Shown here one piece after another: positions 1-9,364 of a stretch of 64,000 nt of DNA (the stretch's first letter is position 1; each line of letters opens with the position of its first letter). Source of the DNA: Virgibacillus siamensis (GTDB lineage: Bacteria; Bacillota; Bacilli; Bacillales; Amphibacillaceae). The notes under the pieces are model-generated. The model searched no databases and was not told where the DNA came from. It saw only the letters and a program-made list of their open reading frames with translations. The DNA lies in NCBI RefSeq assembly GCF_900162695.1, contig NZ_FUIH01000007.1, positions 2,790,001 through 2,854,000 on the forward strand. Direction: 5' to 3'. Both the position numbers and the translations under genes were made by a program.

Positions 1-1280
1 GATCCGCCATGCCGTTCGCTGATTCGTTTTGCTATGAATAGGCCAAGTCCTGTTCCACCGGATTTCCGGCTGCGATTTTTGTCAACGCGATACATTCGAT
101 CAAAAATGTATGGTTGTGCTTCTCCCGGGATGCCGATTCCCTTATCTGTAATGCTCAACTCCACACATCCCTCTTGTTCCCTTAGTTTGACCTGAATAAC
201 GTCATTACTGTATTTGTTGGCATTATCCAGAAGAATTACGAGCAGCTGGACGAAGCTTTGTTCATGAATTTCCGCAACAATCTGTTTTGGTTCTGTTGTC
301 CAGATAATTTCATTCTTATAGGTCCTGGATAAACGTTCAATCGTGCTGCCTACAATCGGGACGATATCCATCCGTTCTTTCGCAAATTCACCCAATTTTT
401 CCGCTGATGCAAGCTGAAGCAGCTGTTCCGTCATAAACTTCATACGGGCGGATTCCGATTCAATGGAATTAATTGCTTCCTCCAACACTTCCGGGCGTGT
501 CGAACCCCATCGTTTCAATAAACTGACATAGCCTGAAATGACGGTTAAGGGAGTCTTTAATTCGTGTGAGGCATCTGATACAAATTGTTCCTGTTTCAAA
601 TAACTGTCTTCCAGCTTTCGCATCATTGAATTAAACGTCATACCAAGCTGATTTAATTCATCGCGTTTGCTTTTGGTGATTTCAATTTGCTGGTAGGACT
701 CCTCTTCTTCAATCGTTTTCATGGTACTTATAAACCGATGAATCGGGCGGGTAATCACACCGCCAAGCACCCATCCCGCAATGCAAAGAATCCCGATAAC
801 AAGAAAGGAGGTAAAGACTAACACTCCTTTTAAGTCTTCAAGATTAGAAAACATCCCATCAGCGTTTTGGATTATCTGCAAATTCACGATAGAGCCATTA
901 TCATGAATGATTGGTGTTGAAACCAGAATAAATTTTGATCCATTATACGTCAGTACACCTTCAAATTGGTCATTTCGAAAAGAGGTTTGTATTTTCTTAT
1001 AACTGTTTTCCCTTGTTAAATTTAAATCAGAATCGCCTTTCCGATTGACCAGTCTTATTACCCCATCACTGATTAAAAATGTATGAAGCACCTCTTCATT
1101 CGTGCTGTTGCCTCCTTTGTTAAGTTCTTCAATAATGTGGCTGGCTGTGCTTTGGAGCAATTCCTGTTCTGATTTGATACTGGCATTTTTAAACATCAAA
1201 TATATTGTTGTGTTTGCAATCAAAAGCAGAATAACCAGCAAAAACGTTATTGACAGTTGTATACGTGTCCTTAAACTCAT
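1..1280 (-). CDS. Sensor histidine kinase, OmpR-partner type (3' end cut by window edge)
   Basis: Membrane-bound histidine kinase, about 426 codons visible. The N-terminus MSLRTRIQLSITFLL starts a first membrane segment. An extracytoplasmic sensor stretch of about 115 residues follows, then a second membrane segment and a HAMP-like linker. The HisKA box reads FVSDASHELKTPLTVISGY with the phosphorylatable His. Near the window edge the ATPase motif SGGTGLGLFIAKRI (G2 box) is present, so only the last few residues are missing. The ATG directly abuts the stop codon of the response regulator upstream, which indicates translational coupling. The signal sensed is unknown. The operon also carries glycerate kinase and an anion transporter, so a carboxylate or envelope signal is possible (inference). 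Confidence 0.92.
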   Translation of the reverse strand, partial: MSLRTRIQLSITFLLVILLLIANTTIYLMFKNASIKSEQELLQSTASHIIEELNKGGNSTNEEVLHTFLISDGVIRLVNRKGDSDLNLTRENSYKKIQTSFRNDQFEGVLTYNGSKFILVSTPIIHDNGSIVNLQIIQNADGMFSNLEDLKGVLVFTSFLVIGILCIAGWVLGGVITRPIHRFISTMKTIEEEESYQQIEITKSKRDELNQLGMTFNSMMRKLEDSYLKQEQFVSDASHELKTPLTVISGYVSLLKRWGSTRPEVLEEAINSIESESARMKFMTEQLLQLASAEKLGEFAKERMDIVPIVGSTIERLSRTYKNEIIWTTEPKQIVAEIHEQSFVQLLVILLDNANKYSNDVIQVKLREQEGCVELSITDKGIGIPGEAQPYIFDRMYRVDKNRSRKSGGTGLGLFIAKRISERHGG

Positions 1281-1961
1281 TTACGTATAGTCCTTTACCA
1301 TATAACCGACACCCCGTACGGTTTGAATCGGTGCATCGGGCATTTTTTTCCGCAAATACCTGACGTAAACATCAATCACATTTGTATCACCGAAATAGTC
1401 ATAACCCCATACATAATTTAAAATCTGTTCCCGTTCAAGTGCCTGGTTTTTATTTTCTGTCAAGTAAAGCAGTAAATCATATTCTTTTGGTGTCAATTCA
1501 ATAATTGTTCCATCATCATACACTTCCCTTGATCCGGTTTGTATTTTGATCTTTCCCAATGAAAGTTCTGCCTGGGCATGACGGTCCGCCTGTTTCTTGT
1601 TAAACCGCAAATTGGAACGAATCCTGGCAAGCAACTCTTCAATTTCAAATGGTTTCGTCATGTAATCGTTGGCCCCCAAGTCAAGTCCGTTCACTTTATC
1701 ATAAACCGTATCCCGTGCTGTCAGCATAATAACGATAATTTGTTCATCAACAGCACGAATACGCCTCAGTACTTCCATTCCATTTAATTCAGGAATCATT
1801 ACATCAAGGATAACCAGATCTGTCCTATTTGATTGTACAAGCTCAAGCCCTTTCCGCCCGCTATGTGCAACATCCACTGCGAATCCTTCATATTCCAGTT
1901 CAAGTTGAATGATACGCGCGATACTTTCATCGTCTTCGATTATTACAATATGGTTGCTCAT
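1281..1961 (-). CDS. OmpR/PhoB-family response regulator
   Basis: Two-component response regulator, 226 aa. The receiver domain carries the acidic pocket (IEDD), the phospho-acceptor Asp53 in LVILDVMIPELNG, and the conserved Thr and Lys (MLTARD, MTKPFE). A C-terminal winged helix follows (LTPKEYDLLLYL and a DVYVRYLRKKM recognition region). I chose the ATG at 1961 because GGGAGTGG lies just upstream. A longer in-frame extension overlaps the preceding gene and has no ribosome binding site. It is followed without a gap by its kinase, and the transporter stop is only 17 bp upstream, so all four genes are probably one transcript. Target genes are not evident. Confidence 0.93.
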   Translation of the reverse strand: MSNHIVIIEDDESIARIIQLELEYEGFAVDVAHSGRKGLELVQSNRTDLVILDVMIPELNGMEVLRRIRAVDEQIIVIMLTARDTVYDKVNGLDLGANDYMTKPFEIEELLARIRSNLRFNKKQADRHAQAELSLGKIKIQTGSREVYDDGTIIELTPKEYDLLLYLTENKNQALEREQILNYVWGYDYFGDTNVIDVYVRYLRKKMPDAPIQTVRGVGYMVKDYT

Positions 1962-1978
1962 TGATTCCACTCCCGTTT

Positions 1979-3448
1979 TTAAAAGGATAAACCGGTCCAT
2001 TGCCAGTAAGTAAAGTAATACACCATCATAACGAAAATATAAAGAGGCATTAGAACTAAACTGATTTTTAACAAGGTTTTTGCATCGTATGTGAAGTCCT
2101 CCTCTTCATAAAAAAGCAGCAGCGCCTTTGAACTGACCGGAAATGTTATACAATAGTTCATCCCTATTAAACTGATAAATACAATTGCAACAGGGTCTGC
2201 ACCAATTGTTTGACCAAACAGGATCAGGGCCGGAATAAAGACGATTGCCCGGGTTGTATGCGATGTAATATATAAGTGGCTTGTAACCGTCACGATTAAA
2301 ACCAGCAATACAAGGATCCATTCCGGTGCTCCCGCAAACAACTGCAATACACCGATCATTTCCGTTTCCATCCATGCTACCACTCCTGTATCAACCAGGA
2401 CTCTGCCCAATGCGGTTGCTGATGCAACAAACAGTATTAAATTCCAGGAAACAGCACCAATACCCTGCTTCCAGCTGATCACGCCATACACCGGCATCAT
2501 AAATAACACCGCGCCGAACATAGTTAGAAATGCTATATCATACCCGTGAACAGGCTCCGTCATCCAGCTGATGATTAGCAGGATGACAAGTCCAGCTGTC
2601 CTTTTTTCCGTATTATTCATTGGCTGTTTCCTTTTCTGTTGATACAGTTGTGACATGGATGTTCTTTTTTCTGACTGATGTGATATTATGTTAGGCGCCT
2701 TTTTCGGCCACAGCATCATTTTAATTACAAAAAGTGACAGTAATGATATCGTCAAAGCGAATGGAACGCCCCATATAAGCCACTGAACAAAGGAAATCGA
2801 TTTACCGGTGGAAGTTTCCAGGAAACCAACTCCGATTAAATGCGATCCGGCTGCAATGATTGTTGCTGACGTACTCATCAGGATAATCACCGGAGCAGAG
2901 ACCTGCAGCACTTCCCTTTCTTTTTCCGAAAAATAACTGTTAAGCCGTCTGACAATCGGCAACGACAATGCTGCCCTTCCGGAAGTTGACGGGATAAAGA
3001 ATGCTGATATGCATAAAACGTATGTCAGTGACCGGATCATTACATGTTTATTTTTTGTCCTATTCAATAATGTTTCGCTGATTCGATCAGCAAGCCCCGA
3101 ATCCTTTATCGCCTCTCCGATTATAAATGCTCCCAGCATCAGCCATATCACTTCTTCACCAAATGAATGATACAGAAGTTCCGGCTCTCCCGCCTTCAGA
3201 AATATAATGATTAAAATCAACGATACAGCCACATATCCAGCCGGAATTTTGGTACCAACCCAAAGTGTCATAGCAGACAGAAAAGCAAACAGTGATATTT
3301 TCGCTGCGTAACTGAGATCATCTGCCAATACTATTAAACTAGCGAAAAGAACGTGAACCGTTATAATGATCAATCGTTTTGTTGAAAATTTCTCAACCGC
3401 CCTGATAATCTTATTTTCTTTATTATACCTGGCCAGCCTTGTCTCCAT
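1979..3448 (-). CDS. SLC13/DASS-type sodium:anion (dicarboxylate) symporter
   Basis: Polytopic permease of about 489 aa, with a basic cytoplasmic N-terminus and roughly 11-12 hydrophobic segments. Features typical of the divalent anion:Na+ symporter family are the SxS-rich re-entrant regions (FFIPSTSGRAALSLP, TSATIIAAGSHL) and, in the second half, SHTTRAIVFIPALI. The start METRLARYNKENK at 3448 has GAAAGGG upstream. The longer open frame is only a shadow of glycerate kinase. Its first 26 bp overlap the 3' end of the glycerate kinase gene. Given that neighbour, glycerate, tartrate or another C3/C4 carboxylate is the likely substrate (inference). Confidence 0.85.
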   Translation of the reverse strand: METRLARYNKENKIIRAVEKFSTKRLIIITVHVLFASLIVLADDLSYAAKISLFAFLSAMTLWVGTKIPAGYVAVSLILIIIFLKAGEPELLYHSFGEEVIWLMLGAFIIGEAIKDSGLADRISETLLNRTKNKHVMIRSLTYVLCISAFFIPSTSGRAALSLPIVRRLNSYFSEKEREVLQVSAPVIILMSTSATIIAAGSHLIGVGFLETSTGKSISFVQWLIWGVPFALTISLLSLFVIKMMLWPKKAPNIISHQSEKRTSMSQLYQQKRKQPMNNTEKRTAGLVILLIISWMTEPVHGYDIAFLTMFGAVLFMMPVYGVISWKQGIGAVSWNLILFVASATALGRVLVDTGVVAWMETEMIGVLQLFAGAPEWILVLLVLIVTVTSHLYITSHTTRAIVFIPALILFGQTIGADPVAIVFISLIGMNYCITFPVSSKALLLFYEEEDFTYDAKTLLKISLVLMPLYIFVMMVYYFTYWQWTGLSF

Positions 3449-4622
3449 TTGTGAAAACCCTTTCTCTTTGCTGAGACATGCGAAGTCCAATAGTGATATG
3501 CCGCAAAATACCTTCCACACTTTCTTCAATCCATTTGGGCGCCTGGAACATGGCTTGCTCCAAGGTGACCGGTTTTTGAATGATACTGGAATATGCGTGA
3601 ATGCCTGCATTGTAGTTGAGCTCTGCATCAAGTCCTACTGTACCTGTAATCGCGACAACCGGTGTATTATATTGTTGAGCAACCCTGGCAACCTCACTCG
3701 GAATTTTACCATTTACCGATTGGAAATCGAGACTGCCTTCTGCCGTAATGACAAGATCTGCTTGAGCAATCTTTTCCTCAATTTGAATAAAATCCATAAT
3801 TAATTCAAATCGCGGGTGTAATTGCGCATTTGCAAATGCATACAGCCCCGCCCCCAGACCGCCCGAAGCACCGCCCCCTGGCATTTGACGTACATCAATC
3901 CCCAAATGATATTTGATTAAATCTGCATAACGCTCCAGTGATACGGACAGCACTTTAACCTGCTCCGGGGTAGCTCCCTTTTGCGGACCAAAAACGTTTG
4001 CTACACCTTTTTTTCCGCAAAGCACGTTTGTCCAATTGCAAGCGACTTCTATTTTAGTTTGCTGAAGCCGTACATCCAGGTCAGTTGTATCGATTGCAGC
4101 CGCACGGTACAAATCCTCTCCGCCATTGATGTAAATCGAACGATGATTTTCATCAAGGAAACGGACTCCAAGCGCCTGCGCCATACCTGCCCCGCCATCG
4201 GAAGTCCCCGAGTCACCACAGCCAATAATGATATAATCAGCGCCTTTTTCCAAAGCATCGATGATTAATTCCCCTACCCCATAAGTTGTCGTTTTTAATG
4301 GGTTCCGCTGATTAGACGGAACCATTTTCAAACCGGCAACCGCTGCCATCTCAATCACTGCAGTCTGTATGTTATTTTCACCGAATATTCCATAATGACT
4401 ATCAACTTGTTCTCCAACCGGCCCTGTAACTTTTTTGTGGATCAACTCACCTTGCTTAATCCTTGTAATTGTCTTAGCAAATCCTTCACCGCCATCAACC
4501 ATTGGAACTTTCTCAGTCTTTATAAAAGGGTCAAAACGCTTCGCCCCGTTTTTCATTGCTGCAGCAACTTCCTCTGCACTCAAACACTCTTTAAAACCTG
4601 ATGGTATCATTGCAACCTTCAT
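3423..4622 (-). CDS. glxK: Glycerate kinase (GlxK/GarK type, class II)
   Basis: ATP-dependent glycerate kinase of the GckA/GarK family (PF02595), 399 aa, close to the usual 375-385. N-terminal MKVAMIPSGFKECLSAEEVA and the segments VPMVDGGEGFA, GCGDSGTSDGGAGMAQALG, GGGASGGLGAGL and TAEGSLDFQS are the family signatures. It phosphorylates D-glycerate to a phosphoglycerate that enters glycolysis. The ATG at 4622 has GGGAGG at good spacing, so the upstream in-frame codons are not used. It is the first gene of the operon with the anion transporter and the two-component pair. Confidence 0.93.
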   Translation of the reverse strand: MKVAMIPSGFKECLSAEEVAAAMKNGAKRFDPFIKTEKVPMVDGGEGFAKTITRIKQGELIHKKVTGPVGEQVDSHYGIFGENNIQTAVIEMAAVAGLKMVPSNQRNPLKTTTYGVGELIIDALEKGADYIIIGCGDSGTSDGGAGMAQALGVRFLDENHRSIYINGGEDLYRAAAIDTTDLDVRLQQTKIEVACNWTNVLCGKKGVANVFGPQKGATPEQVKVLSVSLERYADLIKYHLGIDVRQMPGGGASGGLGAGLYAFANAQLHPRFELIMDFIQIEEKIAQADLVITAEGSLDFQSVNGKIPSEVARVAQQYNTPVVAITGTVGLDAELNYNAGIHAYSSIIQKPVTLEQAMFQAPKWIEESVEGILRHITIGLRMSQQRERVFTNGDKAGQV

Positions 4623-4692
4623 TTGTATTTCCTCCCTCAATGATGATCTTATAATTGAAGGATATCTTTGGTAAGTTAATGTGTCGTTAGTG

Positions 4693-4710
4693 AATCATTA
4701 AAGAATGATT
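4693..4710. promoter_or_regulatory. Inverted repeat upstream of glxK, candidate operator
   Basis: AATCATT-aaag-AATGATT is a perfect 7-bp inverted repeat about 70 bp before the glycerate kinase start. No T-run follows it on the glxK strand. It could be an operator for the glycerate operon, but this is inference only. Confidence 0.25.
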
Positions 4711-4794
4711 AAAAAAATAATTCCGTAGAAACATGTGAACGTTACAACCAACCGTGCGGACCAGCCCGAGTTTAACCAAGCCGAAATCCCAAAC

Positions 4795-4827
4795 AAAAAA
4801 GCCAGCCACCAGGGCTAGCTTTTTTTG
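4795..4827. terminator. Rho-independent terminator of tagA
   Basis: GCCAGCC-accag-GGCTAGC stem, flanked by runs of A on one side and T on the other. The tagA stop codon lies within the stem. It can act in both directions. Confidence 0.8.
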
Positions 4828-5549
4828 AAAAATATCCGCAGCATAAATTCGGCTACTTTTAAGATTCGTTTAAATCTAAATGGCTGCTTTAACAGACGAT
4901 AGAGCCATTCAAGGTTAAGCTTGATCCAAAAATCGGGGGCACGTTTTACTTCCCCTGCTATCACATCGATTGATCCGCCGACTCCCATGAAGATGCCTTT
5001 ATCGAATACGTCAAAGTGTTGGGCAATCCATATTTCCTGGCGGGGCAGTCCGAGGGCAACAAATACGATATCGGCACCTGAGGCACGAACCTCCTCCACT
5101 ATAGAATGATCATCCAAGGCAAAAAAGCCGTGGTGACGCCCGGCAATTTTGACATGCGGGTACTGACGCTCCACCTCAGCGACTGCTTTTTTATTAACCT
5201 CTTCCGTCGCGCCGAGAAAATAACAGCTCATCCGATGCTCATTTGCGTAATCCAGAAGATCGCGCATCACATCATATCCTGCAACACGCTCCTTTAATGG
5301 CTGTTTTTTATATTTCGCGGCAATCAGAATGCCTGCTCCGTCCGGAATAACGTAATTAGCGGCTCCCACAGCTTTTCGATATTCCTTATCCTCCCGTGCG
5401 CGCATGGCAATTTCTGGATTGCCTGTTACAACAAAACACTTTCTTCCATGCTGAAGATGTGGATCCAGGACATCCTCCAGAAATCCATTTTGTGTGGTGT
5501 TGATAAAATCCAGGTTCATAATACGTACTGTATCGACATGTTCATTCAT
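4815..5549 (-). CDS. tagA: N-acetylmannosaminyltransferase TagA (WecG/TagA/CpsF family)
   Basis: UDP-ManNAc:GlcNAc-PP-undecaprenol transferase, 244 aa, second step of the wall teichoic acid linkage unit on the inner membrane face. Visible family features: FVVTGNPEIAMRARED, YVIPDGAGILIAAKY with the catalytic-loop Asp, VAGYDVMRDLL, FLGATEEV, and ADIVFVALGLPRQEIWI. The C-terminus ends in a basic amphipathic stretch (LKQPFRFKRILKV), as usual for membrane association. The ATG at 5549 with AAAGG upstream is preferred over an in-frame TTG 24 nt earlier. It diverges from the LCP gene and is transcribed alone, unlike the tagAB operon of B. subtilis. Confidence 0.93.
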   Translation of the reverse strand: MNEHVDTVRIMNLDFINTTQNGFLEDVLDPHLQHGRKCFVVTGNPEIAMRAREDKEYRKAVGAANYVIPDGAGILIAAKYKKQPLKERVAGYDVMRDLLDYANEHRMSCYFLGATEEVNKKAVAEVERQYPHVKIAGRHHGFFALDDHSIVEEVRASGADIVFVALGLPRQEIWIAQHFDVFDKGIFMGVGGSIDVIAGEVKRAPDFWIKLNLEWLYRLLKQPFRFKRILKVAEFMLRIFFKKS

Positions 5550-5776
5550 TTTTTGCAACCTTTCTTTTTCCAAAACATCTATATATCCTGAAATGTAATC
5601 CTCATATGATTGTAATAAAAATTAAATTTACTAAATAGAAGTTTCATAGTAAAATAAGGGATAGTTTTATTAAGGGATTGTAAATTTTTCAGTGACTTTT
5701 GACTTATAATATCATTAAATGTTTTGTTTTCCTAATAAATATAAAGTGAAGCTAAACACAGAGGGGAATTTCTTGC

Positions 5777-6817
5777 ATGAATGAAAATACGAGAGTCAGA
5801 CGTACCAAAAAGCGGAAACTTCGGAAAAGAGTTTTTTTCCTGTTGATTCCAATGATGGTCGTTTTTGTCGGAGTTTGCTACGCAGGTTATCTATATGCCA
5901 AGGCAGGTTCGGTACTGGATGCTTCATACATGAATCATGGCCGAGACAAATCCGATTTGCGTGATGAAGTGGTGGACCCGGGGAAAGATAATATTTCGAT
6001 TCTGATTGTTGGTGTTGATGCGAGTAATGTCCGCAACAATAAAAACAATTCCAGATCCGATACACTAATGCTTGCAACATTGAACAAAGAAGAAGAAAGC
6101 GTGAAAATGGTGAGCATCCCGCGCGATTCTTACGTATATATACCGAAAGTCGGTTATAAAACAAAAATCAACCATGCCCACGCATATGGCGGTGTGCCGG
6201 CAACCATTGAAACCGTTGAAAAGCTTATGGATATACCGGTTGATTATTACGTAAAATTGAACTTTAATGCGTTTATCGAAGTCGTGAATGCAGTTGACGG
6301 CATTCAATATAACGTTCCGTACGAAATATATGAACAAAATTCCAAGGATAAAGCCCGTGCAATTCATTTGATGCCGGGTAAGCAAAAATTGAACGGCGAA
6401 GAAGCATTGGCACTGGCACGTACGAGGAAATATGACAGTGATATCGAGCGTGGAAAGCGGCAGCAGGAAATCATTAAAACAGTCATTAAGAAGGCTATTT
6501 CCCTGGATTCCGTACTCAAATTTGATAACATTATTGAAGCAGTAGGATCAAACATGACGACAAACATGACATTCGATGAAATGAAAAGTTTGATTTCGTA
6601 TGGCACCGGTAAAGGAAGTCTGGCTTTTAAGACATATACACTGGAAGGACACGACTACCAGCCGGAAGGTACGTATTACTGGCAGCTGGATCAAGTTGCC
6701 TTGAACAAGACGAAAAAAATGCTCCAGCAGCATTTGGAACTTAATACAACAGCTACTGCCGATGGATCAACTGGAGAAGCTTCCTTAGACATCGACGATA
6801 ACAACAATACGTATTAA
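5777..6817 (+). CDS. LCP (LytR-CpsA-Psr) family teichoic acid ligase
   Basis: TagT/U/V-like enzyme that moves undecaprenyl-linked wall teichoic acid to peptidoglycan outside the membrane, 346 aa. A basic N-terminus (RRTKKRKLRKR) precedes one membrane segment at about residues 19-42. The LCP catalytic core has ILIVGVDA, RSDTLMLATLN, SIPRDSYVYIP with the conserved Arg/Asp, NHAHAYGG, and LALARTRKYDSDIERGKRQQ. The C-terminus is a short Asn/Asp-rich tail. The ribosome binding site GAGGGG sits before the ATG. The divergent tagA neighbour supports a role in teichoic acid attachment. Confidence 0.92.
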   Translation: MNENTRVRRTKKRKLRKRVFFLLIPMMVVFVGVCYAGYLYAKAGSVLDASYMNHGRDKSDLRDEVVDPGKDNISILIVGVDASNVRNNKNNSRSDTLMLATLNKEEESVKMVSIPRDSYVYIPKVGYKTKINHAHAYGGVPATIETVEKLMDIPVDYYVKLNFNAFIEVVNAVDGIQYNVPYEIYEQNSKDKARAIHLMPGKQKLNGEEALALARTRKYDSDIERGKRQQEIIKTVIKKAISLDSVLKFDNIIEAVGSNMTTNMTFDEMKSLISYGTGKGSLAFKTYTLEGHDYQPEGTYYWQLDQVALNKTKKMLQQHLELNTTATADGSTGEASLDIDDNNNTY

Positions 6818-6855
6818 AAAAACAGCCGGCTCTCAAGAGGCCGGCTGTTTTTTTA
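6817..6855. terminator. Bidirectional terminator between LCP gene and tagO
   Basis: AACAGCCGGC and GCCGGCTGTT form a perfect 10-bp stem around a 9-nt loop, with A-run before and T-run after. It serves both convergent genes. Confidence 0.9.
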
Positions 6856-7911
6856 ATTTGATTTACGGCGAATGCCATTTAATAGTTTGGTAAGCGGCTT
6901 GAAATTACTATTAATAAGTTCAAGATTTTCAATTAAGAACTGAATCGCTATAACAGAGATCAGAAAGATAAGTACAGCGCCCCAGATGGTTGTCATCGAG
7001 AACAGTACTGCCGCCAAATTGAACATGATGCTGAGCCCGTATAAAAGCAGAACCGTCTGCCGGTGGGTAAAACCGGTCCTGACAAGGCTGTGATGCAAAT
7101 GGGAACTGTCAGGCTTTGTCAACGGCTGCTTGTTAATCGTCCGTCTGACAATGGCAAGAATAATGTCTGACAGCGGAACCCCGGCAATAAAAACAGGTAT
7201 AATAAACGAAATGATCGTCACATTTTTAAACCCAAGTAAGGCGAGTACCGCAATCATGAAGCCAAGAAACTGTGAACCGGTATCCCCCATGAAAATTTTC
7301 GCAGGGAAAAAATTGTATCGTAAAAATCCAACTGTACTGAAAAACAGAATCAATGCCATCGTTGCTACATAAACCTGGTTCATGGCGATGGCCATCATGG
7401 CAATCGTAAACAACGCAATTGCCGAAACACCTGCGGCAAGACCGTCCAATCCATCAATCAGGTTCATTGCATTCGTCAGCCCAATAATCCAGACCAGTGT
7501 AACAATGGTACTGAAAAAGCCAAGTTCAACCTGTCCGCCAAACGGTAAATTTACCAATTCAACCTGCAGACCGCCCCAGAATACAACAAGTAAAGCTGCC
7601 GACAGCTGGAAAACGAACTTGACCTTTGGAGTAAGATTATAAACGTCATCCACTACACTATGACTAACGATAATGATGGATGCAATAATGATGGATACAT
7701 GATATTCATTGTATGGCTGTAAAATAACAAGCCCAATGAGAAAACTTGTATAGATGACCAATCCGCCAAGTGTTGGAATTGGGTCTGTATGCACTTTTCG
7801 GTGATCCGGTTTATCAGTCGCTTTGATCTTTAATGCAAATTTTATAAACATCGGCGTGATGATTAACGAAACAAGCATCAGTAAAAAGGCTAGTATCCCG
7901 ATTTTAAGCAC
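6853..7911 (-). CDS. tagO: UDP-GlcNAc:undecaprenyl-phosphate GlcNAc-1-phosphate transferase (TagO/WecA-like), copy 1
   Basis: Integral membrane enzyme of the MraY/WecA superfamily, 352 aa with about 11 membrane segments. Signature loops are DKPDHRKVHTDPIPTLGG, the Mg-binding NLIDGLDGLAAGV, KIFMGDTGSQFLGF, and the HLHHSLVRTGFTHRQ carbohydrate-recognition loop. It starts wall teichoic acid linkage unit synthesis. The start is GTG at 7911, with GGTGGG just upstream. A second, similar gene lies at 30.6-31.7 kb, so one of the two may serve another polymer. The neighbouring GT4, polymerase-like and flippase-like genes fit that idea. Confidence 0.9.
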   Translation of the reverse strand: MLKIGILAFLLMLVSLIITPMFIKFALKIKATDKPDHRKVHTDPIPTLGGLVIYTSFLIGLVILQPYNEYHVSIIIASIIIVSHSVVDDVYNLTPKVKFVFQLSAALLVVFWGGLQVELVNLPFGGQVELGFFSTIVTLVWIIGLTNAMNLIDGLDGLAAGVSAIALFTIAMMAIAMNQVYVATMALILFFSTVGFLRYNFFPAKIFMGDTGSQFLGFMIAVLALLGFKNVTIISFIIPVFIAGVPLSDIILAIVRRTINKQPLTKPDSSHLHHSLVRTGFTHRQTVLLLYGLSIMFNLAAVLFSMTTIWGAVLIFLISVIAIQFLIENLELINSNFKPLTKLLNGIRRKSN

Positions 7912-7995
7912 TTAGCCCACCTCAATTTATTTTTCCTGACGTTTTAGACGCTATTAATAAGTAATTCGTTACAATCACTCATTTTCAGGTTATCC

Positions 7996-9192
7996 TTAAT
8001 CGACATTCATTTTTAAATATACATTATAAATGTCCTCAGCGAAAGTCTGTACCGAAAATTTTCTTGATGCATGTGTGAAAAGTTTATCTCCAATTACTTG
8101 TAATTTACCCTTTCTATGCGCATACAAAGCTTCTTCCATGGCAAGACACAGTTCCCTGGTATTTCCAGGGGCAACCTTCCAGCCATGCTGTCTGCCTTGA
8201 ATTAATTGGCTGACACCACCAACATCTGTTGCGATGACAGGGGTCTTTGCACGTGCAGATTCCAGTAAAACAAGTGGAAAACTTTCACTGTATGACGTCA
8301 GCATGGTGAGATCCGCGATTTGATAGAACGGATCGACATGCTGCTGGTGTCCCATGAAATGCACATGATTACTGATGTTCAGATCATTGACGAGCAGCTT
8401 CAATCGGGTAAGAAGGCTTCCTTCGCCAACCAGTACAAGCTTACATTCGGGATGTTTTGCGGCAATTTCCGAAAAAGCTTTCAGAGCAACTTCATGACCT
8501 TTCACCGGTTCCAGCCGTGCTACCATAATGATGACAAAATCATCTTCCGCAAACCCGTAATCCTTTTTTGCTGCAGTTTGGGACAGACCTTGATGAAAAT
8601 CAATGCCATTTAATGCAGTAACAATTCTATTACCTTGAAAACCTGCGTTTATCAACCCATTCCGGAATGTCTCGGATATCGCAATAATCCGATCGGCATT
8701 TTTCAGTGCATGTACATTTATACGGGTAAGGAGGTTTCCGTACTTCCCTTTCCCCATAAAATCATGAAATGGATCACTGTGCACAGTTGCAACCCAGGTG
8801 AATGGTGTCATTTTTTTCAGCAGATTTGCATAGACATTAGCGCGTGGCCCGTGTGTGTGAATGATATCAATCTGCTCATTTTTGATGTGGTTTTTCATTT
8901 TCTGCATCAATGGGATGCTCATTTTCATCCGATTGGGAAAATGTACGGTACGAATGCCGGCATTTTGGGCGCGCTGAAGCAGTTCACCTTTTTCCAGCAC
9001 GCCAAGGGTGAACTCATCAGGACTGGAGATTGGTGTCTCCTTTGTGCTCCCGGGTAAAAATTCCTGACTCATTTCGTACTGGCTTTCCTGCAAACCTGGA
9101 TTTTTCCCGGAATTGAATTCATTGAGCAACCCGAGGATGTGATGCATCCCTCCACCTGTTTCATTTCCCGCATTTAAATGAAGTATTCGCAT
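7996..9192 (-). CDS. Glycosyltransferase family 4
   Basis: GT-B fold glycosyltransferase, 398 aa. The N-terminal half opens with MRILHLNAGNETGGGMHHI and contains IIHTHGPRANVYANLL. The C-terminal half has the GT4 donor-site pattern VARLEPVKGHEVALKAFSEI, and FPLVLLESARAKTPVIATDVGG with the EX7E-type Glu. It has a Shine-Dalgarno AAAGGCGG. The sugar and acceptor cannot be told from sequence. Its position between tagO and an O-antigen-ligase-like gene suggests a step in a lipid-linked polysaccharide. Confidence 0.87.
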   Translation of the reverse strand: MRILHLNAGNETGGGMHHILGLLNEFNSGKNPGLQESQYEMSQEFLPGSTKETPISSPDEFTLGVLEKGELLQRAQNAGIRTVHFPNRMKMSIPLMQKMKNHIKNEQIDIIHTHGPRANVYANLLKKMTPFTWVATVHSDPFHDFMGKGKYGNLLTRINVHALKNADRIIAISETFRNGLINAGFQGNRIVTALNGIDFHQGLSQTAAKKDYGFAEDDFVIIMVARLEPVKGHEVALKAFSEIAAKHPECKLVLVGEGSLLTRLKLLVNDLNISNHVHFMGHQQHVDPFYQIADLTMLTSYSESFPLVLLESARAKTPVIATDVGGVSQLIQGRQHGWKVAPGNTRELCLAMEEALYAHRKGKLQVIGDKLFTHASRKFSVQTFAEDIYNVYLKMNVD

Positions 9193-9364
9193 TCGATCAG
9201 CCGCCTTTTCAGAATTATGATGCAGTCATCAATATGTCCAAAGAACGCGGGAATTATAAGTGGCAGCGCTCCTGTTATGAATATATGCGGGTAAGTTGTC
9301 CATAATTGTTATGTAATCATTAATTTTAGGCTTTTTATTAACCTGTCATATCGGAGTGTTTCCA

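Noticed and set aside
3449..3631. N-terminal extension of the DASS transporter
   Set aside because: The extra 61 codons overlap glycerate kinase in another frame. GAAAGGG lies properly before the ATG at 3448.
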